Below are positions 23,213 through 30,452 of a stretch of 42,781 nucleotides of DNA, one piece after another (positions within the stretch are counted from its first letter, which is position 1; the number at the start of each line of letters is the position of its first letter). Made by a program: the position numbers and the translations under genes. Under the pieces are notes generated by a model. That model was not told the origin of the DNA. It did not search any database and saw only the letters and a program-made list of their open reading frames with translations. The stretch spans positions 1-42,781 of the forward strand of contig PKXK01000184.1 in NCBI GenBank assembly GCA_003132325.1. The letters are read 5' to 3'. This stretch comes from Acidobacteriaceae bacterium. Lineage in GTDB: Bacteria > Acidobacteriota > Terriglobia > Terriglobales > Acidobacteriaceae.

Positions 23213-24496
23213 TCATAGCGGGTCAGCCGAAAGTTTCTTGCACATATCGCATTTGTCGATCTGCCCTCGAAAAAAAGGAACGTCCAGGGAGCGAGCAAGC
23301 TGGTGGATTCGCTGTTTACACTCAGTCGAGAGCAAGAATCCATAGCCTCGGCTATCGCGACGCTGTGCGAGCGAAAAAGAACGGAGGATACTGCCCACCC
23401 TGCGAGCCTTCAGACTGTACCCGTCGCCGCGAAGATCCAGGATTCCGTTCGCGAGCTCCGCGATTCCTCCAACATGCGCACTTGCACGTCCTTCATGGCA
23501 TGCGATCAATAGCGCTTCGAGAACGACCGCCGATTCACATCGGGCATGATCGAGGCGGCGCTCCTCGTCTCGCGGCTCCAGGAGCCTCACGACACGCATC
23601 TGCAGTTCCGCGCTGTCAGGAAAGCAAGAGCCGAGGACAGATGCCAGAGCGCGAGTGGCCCCACTTAAACTGCCGGGATCGAAAGTCGCACTGGCGACGC
23701 GCGAGCGGTTCTTCAGCCGATACATCAGCAATTGAGGCTGGAAATCCCCCGCGATCTTCCCCAACGCTTTTGTGTCAAGGAGCGGCGGCCGGATCTGCGG
23801 CGTCGCGTTTATTCGGCAGAACGTGTTCGGAACCGCGCAGTCCAGTTCGCGGTCACTCTCCAGAATCACTGCGGAAAACGGCCTGTTCACAATTCGTCCA
23901 GATCGTGCCATCCCAAATCCATGACACTGGGTTGCATCCAGAAATCTGAGGCGAGCACTGAACCGAATTGGACCACTAATGACAAACGTTGGTGAACAGC
24001 CCGCCGGCAGATTCCAATGGCCCGCAGGTTCGAAAAGAGCTGCCGGGATTGCATGCCGGCAGAAGCAACCCAACAGGCTAAGGAACTGCAAAACATCCCA
24101 CGTGTCCGTCCCGGTCAGGATCGCGCGGGGTGCAGGATCCCGGCACTCCGCGAAGTGGGTCGCAAAGGCAAAGCAAGTTGCCATTTCAGCATTGTTGCGC
24201 TCCAATCCGCACATTGATTGGAAAACACCGGCGATGCTGTTAAAGAGCTTCGCAGCCGATTTATAGTCGGAAACGCCGGTTGCAAGTCTGATCTCGCTCG
24301 GGAGAGCATCACCGATTTTCACCGGAGTGAACCGACGCCGGCCTAACTGGAATTCCCGGCACGTGGAGGCGCGACCGCCACTCCAGCGCAGGAGGAGGGT
24401 AGAATTCTTATCGCTGCGGATCAACTCGAGCTGGTCCCCGTCCGGCAGCACAGCGCTCACAATTGGGGAAGACACGGAAATCCTAGAAGTCGTCAT
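23213..24496 (-). CDS. Hypothetical protein, 427 aa, accessory region
   Basis: ATG 24496 is chosen for GGGGAGAAAAC just upstream; the frame is open to 24568. The N-terminal half starts with a strand-rich region (SAVLPDGDQLELIRSD and LLLRWSGGRA), followed by an alpha/beta part with an Ala/Phe-rich segment (ATCFAFATHFAECRDPAPRAILTGTDTWDVLQFLSLLGCFCRHAIPAALFE, about 100-150) and strands after that (TFVISGPIRFSARLRFLDATQCHGFGMA). The C-terminus is basic and helical (ILRSFSLAQRRDSRGYGFLLS) with a CDMCKK pair near the end. ARSLDVPFFRG and the AELANGILDLRGDGY segment suggest a DNA-binding or regulatory C-terminal domain. No Walker motif is convincing. I do not recognise the family. Confidence 0.6.
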   Translation of the reverse strand: MTTSRISVSSPIVSAVLPDGDQLELIRSDKNSTLLLRWSGGRASTCREFQLGRRRFTPVKIGDALPSEIRLATGVSDYKSAAKLFNSIAGVFQSMCGLERNNAEMATCFAFATHFAECRDPAPRAILTGTDTWDVLQFLSLLGCFCRHAIPAALFEPAGHWNLPAGCSPTFVISGPIRFSARLRFLDATQCHGFGMARSGRIVNRPFSAVILESDRELDCAVPNTFCRINATPQIRPPLLDTKALGKIAGDFQPQLLMYRLKNRSRVASATFDPGSLSGATRALASVLGSCFPDSAELQMRVVRLLEPRDEERRLDHARCESAVVLEALLIACHEGRASAHVGGIAELANGILDLRGDGYSLKARRVGSILRSFSLAQRRDSRGYGFLLSTECKQRIHQLARSLDVPFFRGQIDKCDMCKKLSADPL

Positions 24497-24641
24497 GGTT
24501 TTCTCCCCGGCAGATGCCGCCCCCCAAACGCGCAGCGAGCGGCACCGTTTTCCCACAATACGGCTCATTTGCGGAATTACGATGGAGACAGTTTCAGGTT
24601 TCTAGATTCGTCCGCGAGATTTGCAGATATACACACTGCCG

Positions 24642-24658
24642 CACGTATTAGATACGTG
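24642..24658. promoter_or_regulatory. 7-3-7 palindrome in the 24497-24977 spacer
   Basis: CACGTAT-TAG-ATACGTG is a perfect palindrome in a 481-nt spacer of lower GC between divergent genes, about 146 nt upstream of the 427-aa gene. It has the size and symmetry of a repressor operator. Apart from this site and the palindromes at 24931-24979, the spacer holds nothing I recognise. Confidence 0.4.
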
Positions 24659-24930
24659 GACAAATCGGTCTGTACTCATACCGACAACCGAAAGTCTAGC
24701 TCCAGTCGCGTCACAGAGTCAACGCCAAAAAGGTCTTTCGCACCAGGGGACGGTCGGTTCACCCAACCACGAGCGCCTCCTGCGCCCTGCCACCCTCCAC
24801 TCCCGAAGCCGGCATCGCCTATCCCGCTACCCTGGGAAACCGGTTCCGATTAGCCCTGAGATCAGTTCTCCGGGACCGTACGAAACTCGCGCCGGATGGT
24901 AAGTTCTTTTGGACTCGTGACTTGCCATCA

Positions 24931-24979
24931 CTCATAAATCAATATATTATGAGCGATAGCGCGTCCTTCTATCGCTCAT
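24931..24979. promoter_or_regulatory. Overlapping inverted repeats covering the Fic start codon
   Basis: ATGAGCGATAG (24949-24959) pairs perfectly with CTATCGCTCAT (24969-24979) over a 9-nt spacer, and the Fic ATG (24978-24980) begins inside the right arm. A second repeat, CTCATAA (24931-24937) / TTATGAG (24947-24953), shares its right arm with the first. No Shine-Dalgarno sequence precedes the ATG. The site could be an operator for the Fic protein's own C-terminal winged HTH, and in RNA the hairpin would hide the start codon. Confidence 0.55.
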
Positions 24980-26159
24980 GCGCTGGAACTGGCAGAAACC
25001 CGACTGGCCCAAGTTCACCTGGGACAGGTCTCGTCTGGAACAAGCCGAGCAACGGTTTCTGATCGGGGCCGGTACCCTCATGGGGGCAGTCAAGCATCTG
25101 GACGGCGAAGAGCGCAGCCAGATAACCATCGAGGCCATCAGCACCGAGGCCGTGACCACGGCAGAGATCGAAGGCGAGATTCTGGATCGCGCCAGCGTGC
25201 AATCCTCGATCCGCCGACAGTTCGGGTTGGCGACAGACAACCGGCGCGTCGGACCAGCGGAACAGGGCATGGCCGAGATGATGGTCGATCTCTACCGCTC
25301 GTTCTCGGTGCCGCTTTCGGGCGAGATCTTGTTCGCGTGGCATCGGATGCTCGTCAGGGGCACGCGTGATCTCAAAGATGTCGGACGCTACCGAACCAGT
25401 GGTGAGCCGATGCAGGTGGTCTCAGGGGCAATTCATGAGCCCAAGGTGCACTTCGAAGCACCGCCGTCATCGCAGGTAGAGTCAGAGATGGAGAGGTTCA
25501 TCGCCTGGTTCAACCGGACTGGACCGGGCAATGCCGAGCCTCTGCCGGCATTGACAAGGGCGGGGATAGTGCATCTTTATTTCGAGTGCATCCATCCCCT
25601 GGAAGACGGCAACGGTCGAATTGGCCGCGCCCTTGCAGAAAAATCCCTGGCACAAAGCCTTGGCCAGCCAACACTGACGGCGTTGGCGGCCACGATCCTT
25701 GCCAAGCGCAAGAGTTACTACGAGGTGCTCGAAGCGGCGAACAAGCAAAACGAAATTTCCGTCTGGCTAGCTTGGTTTGCAGGAGTGGCGATTGAAGCGC
25801 AACTGCGCACCACTGCCCTCGTCGAGTTCTTGATCGACAAGGCAAGGCTGCTCGATCGCCTGCGCGGTCAGCTAAATCAGCGTCAAGAGAAAGCGCTGCT
25901 CCGCATGTTGCGAGAAGGCCCCGAAGGCTTTGCGGGGGGCCTAAATGCTGGCAAGTACGCCACCATCACGGGCGCGTCCCCGGCGACCGCGACTCGCGAT
26001 CTTGTCGAACTGGTAGCCAAGGGTGCGCTGACACGGACCGGGGAGCGCAAGCACACCCGCTATCAACTCAGCATTCCGCTGCGCCCCGTGACTTCCGTCG
26101 TGGTGAACGAACGAGGAGAGGTTGTTTCAAAAGGGGCGGAAGGCAGCTACCAAGGCTAG
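24978..26159 (+). CDS. Fic-family AMPylase with DUF4172-type N-terminus and C-terminal winged HTH
   Basis: 393 aa. Fic enzymes transfer AMP (or other nucleotides) to hydroxyl side chains of target proteins. MRWNWQKPDWPKFTW is the DUF4172-like N-terminus. An inhibitory helix TAEIEG (61-66, [S/T]xxxE[G/N]) makes it class II, self-inhibited. The catalytic loop is HPLEDGNGR (206-214); the family consensus has Phe where this has Leu208, but His206, Asp210, Asn212 and Arg214 are kept, so activity is expected. Residues about 300-370 form a winged HTH (ALLRMLREGPEGFAGGLNAGKYATITGASPATATRDLVEL) as in many Fic proteins of this group. Convergent with the RHH gene (19 nt apart). Confidence 0.93.
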   Translation: MRWNWQKPDWPKFTWDRSRLEQAEQRFLIGAGTLMGAVKHLDGEERSQITIEAISTEAVTTAEIEGEILDRASVQSSIRRQFGLATDNRRVGPAEQGMAEMMVDLYRSFSVPLSGEILFAWHRMLVRGTRDLKDVGRYRTSGEPMQVVSGAIHEPKVHFEAPPSSQVESEMERFIAWFNRTGPGNAEPLPALTRAGIVHLYFECIHPLEDGNGRIGRALAEKSLAQSLGQPTLTALAATILAKRKSYYEVLEAANKQNEISVWLAWFAGVAIEAQLRTTALVEFLIDKARLLDRLRGQLNQRQEKALLRMLREGPEGFAGGLNAGKYATITGASPATATRDLVELVAKGALTRTGERKHTRYQLSIPLRPVTSVVVNERGEVVSKGAEGSYQG

Positions 26160-26177
26160 GTGCAGGCCGCGGTTAGG

Positions 26178-26423
26178 TCAGGAGTCTTTGGCCCTGGCCT
26201 TCTGCTTGGCGACCAGGCGCTGCATGAACTTGGGTCCTTCCTTCTTGGAGCCCTCAACACCTTCGTACAGGAACATCTCGCAAACCTGAGACAGAGCCCT
26301 CTGCTCGTCAAGCGCTATGCGCTGGAGCTCACGCTTGAGTTCCGGAGAAACCCGAAAAGCGATGAATTCAGTCTTGGCCACACTCGAAATATAGCTGTTT
26401 GCGTAATCGCCGGGCAACACCAT
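26178..26423 (-). CDS. Ribbon-helix-helix DNA-binding protein
   Basis: 81 aa from ATG 26423; GTG 26381 (67 aa) is an attractive alternative that would free the promoter region, and neither has a clear ribosome site. FIAFRVSPELKRELQRIALDEQRALSQVCEMFLYEGVE has the strand-helix-helix layout of RHH (MetJ/Arc/CopG) proteins, with Phe-Arg-Val as the DNA-reading strand. The C-terminus is basic (KFMQRLVAKQKARAK). It starts at, and is divergent from, the promoter of the recombination operon whose -10 box carries a palindromic operator. It is the obvious candidate repressor of that operon and of itself. Confidence 0.75.
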   Translation of the reverse strand: MVLPGDYANSYISSVAKTEFIAFRVSPELKRELQRIALDEQRALSQVCEMFLYEGVEGSKKEGPKFMQRLVAKQKARAKDS

Positions 26424-26473
26424 TTGACAAAGTTAACAGTGTGATGTATGTTATCAATAGATAACACAGGAGG
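26424..26473 (+). promoter_or_regulatory. Consensus promoter with palindromic operator and strong RBS for the recombination operon
   Basis: TTGACA (26424-26429), 17-nt spacer, TATGTT (26447-26452). Overlapping the -10 box is the perfect palindrome TGTTATC-AATA-GATAACA (26449-26466), which a repressor would have to occupy to block RNA polymerase. AGGAGG (26468-26473) follows and is 4 nt from the ATG at 26478. Promoter, operator and ribosome site are packed in 50 nt, and transcripts would have very short leaders. Confidence 0.75.
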
Positions 26474-26477
26474 CCTG

Positions 26478-27251
26478 ATGAAACTTTCCAAATCGGACAC
26501 CAGATCGGTTTCAAATTTTAAGAGGTTACTTCGGGAAAATGTTCGACTTGCCAGGGGAACTGCGCCCTTCTCACGCCGTGCCATTGATCTTCTCGCGTCC
26601 ATCACAAGAGACTTCCAGTTTTCCTTTAAGGCGGGCGAACTCCAGATCATTAACGGCAACTGGTACGTAACGCACACGGGGCTGCTGCGGCTGGCGCGGC
26701 GCAAGAGATGTAGCGGCATTCATGTTGAAGCCGTCGATTCGCTCTGCGATTCGGGGGCGAATCGGTTCGTCCTTAAGGCGACGGTTTTTCCGTCCAAGGG
26801 CTCCTCCGGCTTTGTCGGCTACGGCGATGCAGACCCATCCAACGTTTCGTCCCTCGTCCGCGGGGCCGAGATCCGCGTGGCCGAGACACGGGCCGTCAAT
26901 CGCGCCCTCCGCAAGGCCTACGGCATCGGCATCTGCTCGGTCGAGGAAATCGGAACAATTCCGAGTTCGGTCGAAAAGCTTCCTGCCCAAAAGGCGAATG
27001 GAAACGGGAACGGCGCTGGCCCCAAGTTGCGGGACCGCCTCTGCCAGATCATCCGCCAGCACAAGCTCGATCCCGAACTCGTCAAGGCCTATGCCGTCGA
27101 CTTCTGCGGCACGAAGACGCTCCGAGAGGCCAGCAGGGAACAGGTTGAGAACTTCGTCCAGCAACTGGCCGACTGGGCCGAGAAGGACCGCAATGCCCTC
27201 GTCTGCCAACTCAACAGCTACGCGTCGCCGAAACAGGAGGTGGTCGCATGA
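26478..27251 (+). CDS. Putative single-strand-annealing (Rad52/Erf-like) protein
   Basis: 257 aa from ATG 26478 (AGGAGG upstream; ATG 26448 lies inside the -10/operator and is rejected). Residues about 30-160 have a Rad52-like pattern: a helical start, paired strands (ELQIINGNWYVTHTGLLRLAR, GIHVEAVDSLC, RFVLKATVFPS), a GFVGYGDADPSN turn and a helix RGAEIRVAETRAVNRALRKAYGIGICS, comparable to the closing A-K/R-AVxRALR-GxG motif of phage annealing proteins. The C-terminal part (about 185-257) is a separate helical domain after a Gly/Asn-rich linker. It probably binds ssDNA. Family membership rests on motif pattern and on its neighbours, a DUF669-like protein and a Cas4-like nuclease. It overlaps the next gene by 4 nt. 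Confidence 0.55.
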   Translation: MKLSKSDTRSVSNFKRLLRENVRLARGTAPFSRRAIDLLASITRDFQFSFKAGELQIINGNWYVTHTGLLRLARRKRCSGIHVEAVDSLCDSGANRFVLKATVFPSKGSSGFVGYGDADPSNVSSLVRGAEIRVAETRAVNRALRKAYGIGICSVEEIGTIPSSVEKLPAQKANGNGNGAGPKLRDRLCQIIRQHKLDPELVKAYAVDFCGTKTLREASREQVENFVQQLADWAEKDRNALVCQLNSYASPKQEVVA

Positions 27252-27697
27252 AACGCCAAGTCCCTGGCCTCGCCGAAACTGCCCGCGATTCCCGTCCGGA
27301 GATTCCCGACGGGGTCTTCCTGGTTCGCGTCGATGGCGCCCAGTTCCGCTGGCATGCCCACAAACCGTTCTACGTCCTCCGACTCTCCGTTCTCGAACCC
27401 CGCACTCTAGCCGGGCAGTCCATCGTGGGTCGGCTCTACTGCACCCAGAAGGCGATGTGGAAGCTCGGCTGGTTCCTGCGGGATTTTCTCTATGACCCGG
27501 AACTTCTGGCCCACGAACAGGTCGATGAGAAGGCGTTGCCCGGGCTGCGCGGTGTCGTCAAGATCAGTCACACCGTGCTCAACGGCATTTTGCTAATCAA
27601 TCTCGACGGCTTCGCCCCAGCTAGCCAGTGGGAAGAACTGTCCGCGTCTCTGGTTTCGAGCGCTTCTCGCTCCAACCCCGAGGAGGCGTCCCGATGA
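27248..27697 (+). CDS. DUF669-like / ssDNA-binding-type recombination accessory protein
   Basis: 149 aa, ATG 27248 (ATGA overlap; AGGAGG at about 27234-27240). A strand-rich core DGVFLVRVDGAQFRW, YVLRLSVLEPRTLAGQSIVGRLYCTQKAMWKLGWFLRDFLYD and GVVKISHTVLNGILLINLDGFAPA resembles the OB-like fold of phage DUF669 proteins that accompany annealing recombinases. The short C-terminus (SASRSNPEEASR) is disordered and overlaps the start of the nuclease gene. The assignment is by pattern and context, not by an alignment. Confidence 0.45.
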   Translation: MKRQVPGLAETARDSRPEIPDGVFLVRVDGAQFRWHAHKPFYVLRLSVLEPRTLAGQSIVGRLYCTQKAMWKLGWFLRDFLYDPELLAHEQVDEKALPGLRGVVKISHTVLNGILLINLDGFAPASQWEELSASLVSSASRSNPEEASR

Positions 27698-28491
27698 TCT
27701 ACTCTTACACGCAGATTAGCCAATATCTTGGCTGTCCGCGCCGTTACCGGCACCGCTACCTTGACGGATGGCAGGAAAAAGACACTCGTGCCGCCATGCT
27801 TTTCGGCCGAGCCTTCGAACAGGCACTCGCCGCCCTTTTTCGCCGTGAAGATCCGGCGGCTGTGCTGTTCGAGCGGGGCGTGTGCAAGGACATGGGCATG
27901 ACCTACTCCGGCAACGACACCTGGGACCGGATGCTGCAACAAGGCATCCAGTTGCTTGAGCGCTTCGCTCAGGACGGTCGCGTTCGCATTCGCCGCCCTC
28001 GTTCAACCCAGCAGGTCCAGTTCAATCGCACACTCGGCTCTGGCAACAACTTCGTCTCCTACATCGATGCCATTGGTGAACTGGACGGCACGCCATGCGT
28101 TCTGGAATGGAAGACTAGCTCTGCACGATATCCAGAAGAGCCGCTCGGCATTTCAGCGCTTGATCCGCAGCTCGTTTGCTATTCGTGGATGACCGGGATC
28201 GACGAAGTCGCCCAGATTGTTTTCGTGCGCAAGCGGCTGGTTGAGATCCAGTATCTGCGTGCCACGATTACCGAGGAACAGCGGCAGGAATTTGCAACTC
28301 TGGTCGATGACACAGTCCGACGGATCGAGTCTGGCCTGTTCCTGCCACACAGTGGCATCCGCTTCCCGCAAAACCCGTGCACGACCTGCCCCTTCATCGG
28401 GCTCTGCCTCGACAAGCCCGACCTGGTCGAAGCCGGACTTGTACGCAAGCCAGGAGTCGATCTTGGTCTGTTTAACGAGCTTGTTTACTAG
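27694..28491 (+). CDS. PD-(D/E)XK nuclease of the Cas4/RecB-like family with Fe-S cluster
   Basis: 265 aa, ATG 27694 (ATGA overlap; GAGGAGG upstream). The fold signatures are complete: SQYLGCPRRY with Cys14, LFGRAFEQAL (motif I region), YIDAIGELDG (Asp125), VLEWKTS (Glu138 and Lys140, the E-x-K of the active site), PQLVCYSW (Gln159, Tyr163), and the C-terminal CTTCPFIGLC (Cys229, Cys232, Cys238), which with Cys14 would hold a 4Fe-4S cluster as in Cas4 and AddB. These are 5'-3' or resecting ssDNA nucleases. Here no Cas genes or CRISPR array are present, so the partner is the annealing-like protein upstream. The following gene starts 10 nt later. Confidence 0.85.
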   Translation: MIYSYTQISQYLGCPRRYRHRYLDGWQEKDTRAAMLFGRAFEQALAALFRREDPAAVLFERGVCKDMGMTYSGNDTWDRMLQQGIQLLERFAQDGRVRIRRPRSTQQVQFNRTLGSGNNFVSYIDAIGELDGTPCVLEWKTSSARYPEEPLGISALDPQLVCYSWMTGIDEVAQIVFVRKRLVEIQYLRATITEEQRQEFATLVDDTVRRIESGLFLPHSGIRFPQNPCTTCPFIGLCLDKPDLVEAGLVRKPGVDLGLFNELVY

Positions 28492-28501
28492 GTCTCCGCC
28501 G

Positions 28502-29200
28502 ATGCCGCCCCAGCTCAATCGCAAGCGCGCAATGTTTGTCCTCACCAAGATCGACGAGATCCTGACCTGGGAAAAGCAGAAAGAAATTGAGCGCGACACC
28601 CGCTTCGTCGATCTCGGCAGGTATCTATGCGAGGTGCGGGCGGGACAGTACTGGAGGCTGGAGAATCTGAAGTCGTTTGACGAGTTCCTAGCGCGGCGGT
28701 TCTCGGAATCGCGGAGGAAGGCGTACTACCTGATGTCGATCCACGAGCATCTGCCGCCGCAGGCGCGGAAGGACCTGAAGGAAGTGGGATGGACGAAGGG
28801 GCTGGAGCTGGCAAAGATCGCACGCAGAGACGGTCAGCACTTCGATTGTGCAACCTGGTTGCACAAGGCTAGAGCGCTGCCGAAGGAAGACTTCAGGCGG
28901 GCGGTGGAGAAGGAACTGACGGGAAGGGAAGAGGAGCCGTCGGAACTGATCTATTTCAAGGTCTACAAGAGCCAGATCCCGGTGATAGAACAGGCGATCG
29001 AGACGGCGGCCCTAATGCTGGGTACGGACAAATCGCGCGGTTACTGTTTGGAGATGATCTGCGCGGACTTCCTGGCAGGAGCGCACCTGGACAATGGCAA
29101 CCCGGAGATCCTGCTCAACTCGGTCTCCCGCTACTACAAGTTCTTGCCCCGAGAACAACAGCAGACTTTCCTCGAAAACTTGCGTGTGAAGGCGTCCTGA
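28502..29200 (+). CDS. Uncharacterised protein of the recombination operon
   Basis: 232 aa. ATG 28502 is chosen because the frame upstream (to 28217) is only the antisense of the nuclease gene; ATG 28532 is also possible. Nearly all helical: EILTWEKQKEIERDTRFVDLGRYLCEVRAGQYWRLE, then KSFDEFLARRFSESRRKAYYLMSIHEHLPPQ (an HTH-like basic segment), KGLELAKIARRDGQ and a C-terminal region ending YYKFLPREQQQTF. The high Arg/Lys content suggests nucleic-acid binding. Cotranscribed with the nuclease (10-nt gap) and with the HNH gene (2-nt gap). I do not recognise the family. Confidence 0.6.
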   Translation: MPPQLNRKRAMFVLTKIDEILTWEKQKEIERDTRFVDLGRYLCEVRAGQYWRLENLKSFDEFLARRFSESRRKAYYLMSIHEHLPPQARKDLKEVGWTKGLELAKIARRDGQHFDCATWLHKARALPKEDFRRAVEKELTGREEEPSELIYFKVYKSQIPVIEQAIETAALMLGTDKSRGYCLEMICADFLAGAHLDNGNPEILLNSVSRYYKFLPREQQQTFLENLRVKAS

Positions 29201-29202
29201 GA

Positions 29203-29418
29203 ATGATTAGCCCCAAAGCGTCTCGGCTGGATGCCTTGTCGTACGAGAGTCTGCGGCAGGAGGTCCTGCTTCGCGACGGCTGGAGGTGTCAATCCTGTGG
29301 CGCAAGGTCAAATCTTGAGGTACACCACAGAGAGTTCCGCAGCCATTCGGGAGCCGACACAGAGGAAAACTTGATCACGCTGTGCACGGCGTGCCACGCC
29401 AGAGTGCATCGCCGCTGA
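29203..29418 (+). CDS. Small HNH endonuclease
   Basis: 71 aa, ATG 29203, 2 nt after the previous stop. A compact HNH fold: CQSCG (zinc Cys pair), LEVHHREFRSHSG (His-His of the beta-beta-alpha-metal site), ENLITLCTACHARVH (Asn, CxxC and the final His). The length is that of the bare catalytic module found in homing-type, phage-packaging and restriction nucleases; there is no separate specificity domain. As the last gene of an annealing/nuclease operon it could cut target or invading DNA, with the partners providing specificity, or act in element mobility. Confidence 0.87.
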   Translation: MISPKASRLDALSYESLRQEVLLRDGWRCQSCGARSNLEVHHREFRSHSGADTEENLITLCTACHARVHRR

Positions 29419-29745
29419 GGAGACTCGAAGCGCTTCGGAAAGAGCAACACGGGCGGGACGCCTTGGAGGGGCACGTACTTGACTCATTGCGAAGACGCCA
29501 TCGAATGACATGCTCTAACACGAGCGTGTGCCCAAAACACGTGCCTCGTAACATTCCCTCGTCCATGTGACCGCCATCACATTCCCGAGTGACGCAGAAT
29601 GCTGTCCCTTTCTTCCTTCACCTATAACTTAAGTAGTGCAGTCAGGGCGCGTCCCTTCATCGTGTGGGGAACACGCTAGTACAGCCTTGATGCCCAGCGA
29701 AAGCTGAGCTTCAAACGCGATAGCGACTTTAGGAGAGAATAGGGC
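29419..29745. other. Spacer with CRP-type site and palindrome
   Basis: 327 nt without a supported gene. It contains CGAAGCGCTTCG (29426-29437), a perfect 12-bp palindrome 8 nt after the HNH stop that might end that transcript, and the CRP-type site listed separately. The last 20 nt carry AGGAG before the TPR gene. No RNA gene was recognised. Confidence 0.6.
29566..29581. promoter_or_regulatory. CRP-type TGTGA-N6-TCACA site
   Basis: TGTGACCGCCATCACA matches the symmetric CRP/Vfr consensus with a 6-nt spacer. It lies 165 nt before the start of the first TPR gene (29746), somewhat far for direct activation, but an unmapped promoter could lie between. The same half-sites occur at 7665-7680. Confidence 0.5.
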
Positions 29746-30405
29746 ATGGCGAATGAACCCACCCCGGAACCAACTGCGGGACCATCCTGGCAGGCGAAGC
29801 AGGTCTACGCGATGGCGGTAATTAGCCTCGTGGTTGGGTTGGCGATCGGATACCTATTCCGCGGATCGCAATCGCCCGCGGCACCGCCGCCACAGCCTGC
29901 GGCCAACGCCCAATCCGCCACCCCTGCAGGCGCTATGGGCAGGCACATGCCCAGCCTTGAAGAGATGAAGCAGATGGCCGACAAGAAAGCGGCGCCGCTG
30001 CTCGAAATGCTGAAGACCGATCCGAACAACAGCGGTTTGCTCATCCAAGTCGGCAAAATCTACAGTTCCACTCACCAGTTCAAGGAAGCGGCCAGCTACT
30101 ACGGCAAGGCACTGCAGGTTGACCCCAAGAACGTTGCCATTCGCACCGAGATGGCTTCGTGCCTCTACTACAACGGCGATGTGGACGAGGCGATCAGCCA
30201 ACTTCAACAGTCGCTGCACTATGACCCAAAGGATGCCAACTCGCTGTTCAATCTCGGCATGATCAAATGGCAGGGGAAGCAGGACAGCAAGGGAGCGCTG
30301 GCAGCCTGGCAGCAGTTGCTGAAGGCGAATCCGCAATTGAGCGCGGAGCGCAAAGCCACCGTCCAAAAGCTGATGGCCGACGTCCAGATGCAGGGCAAGA
30401 GCTAG
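29746..30405 (+). CDS. Membrane-anchored TPR protein (copy 1)
   Basis: 219 aa, ATG 29746 with TTAGGAG upstream. An N-terminal helix (VYAMAVISLVVGLAIGYLF, about 21-39) anchors it, followed by a Pro/Ala linker (40-70). Three to four TPR repeats (about 80-200) follow: NNSGLLIQVGKIYSSTHQFKEAASYYGKALQVDPKN, TEMASCLYYNGDVDEAISQLQQSLHYDPKD, SLFNLGMIKWQ. This layout is similar to CcmH/NrfG-type or assembly-scaffold TPR proteins facing the periplasm. The next gene is a paralogue, so the pair arose by tandem duplication. Partners are unknown. Confidence 0.85.
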   Translation: MANEPTPEPTAGPSWQAKQVYAMAVISLVVGLAIGYLFRGSQSPAAPPPQPAANAQSATPAGAMGRHMPSLEEMKQMADKKAAPLLEMLKTDPNNSGLLIQVGKIYSSTHQFKEAASYYGKALQVDPKNVAIRTEMASCLYYNGDVDEAISQLQQSLHYDPKDANSLFNLGMIKWQGKQDSKGALAAWQQLLKANPQLSAERKATVQKLMADVQMQGKS

Positions 30406-30452
30406 CACGATTGCGCCTGCCAATGAAACGAGAAGTGAAGGAGCACTGAGAA

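Noticed and set aside
27694-28491. Cas4-like nuclease as evidence for a CRISPR-Cas locus
   Set aside because: No repeat-spacer array and no other cas genes are seen in the window. Cas4-like nucleases also occur in phages and solitary contexts.
28217-28501. Upstream extension of the 232-aa protein to 28217
   Set aside because: It only overlaps the nuclease gene in another frame; the translation there is Ser/Arg/Pro-rich and unlike the rest of the protein.
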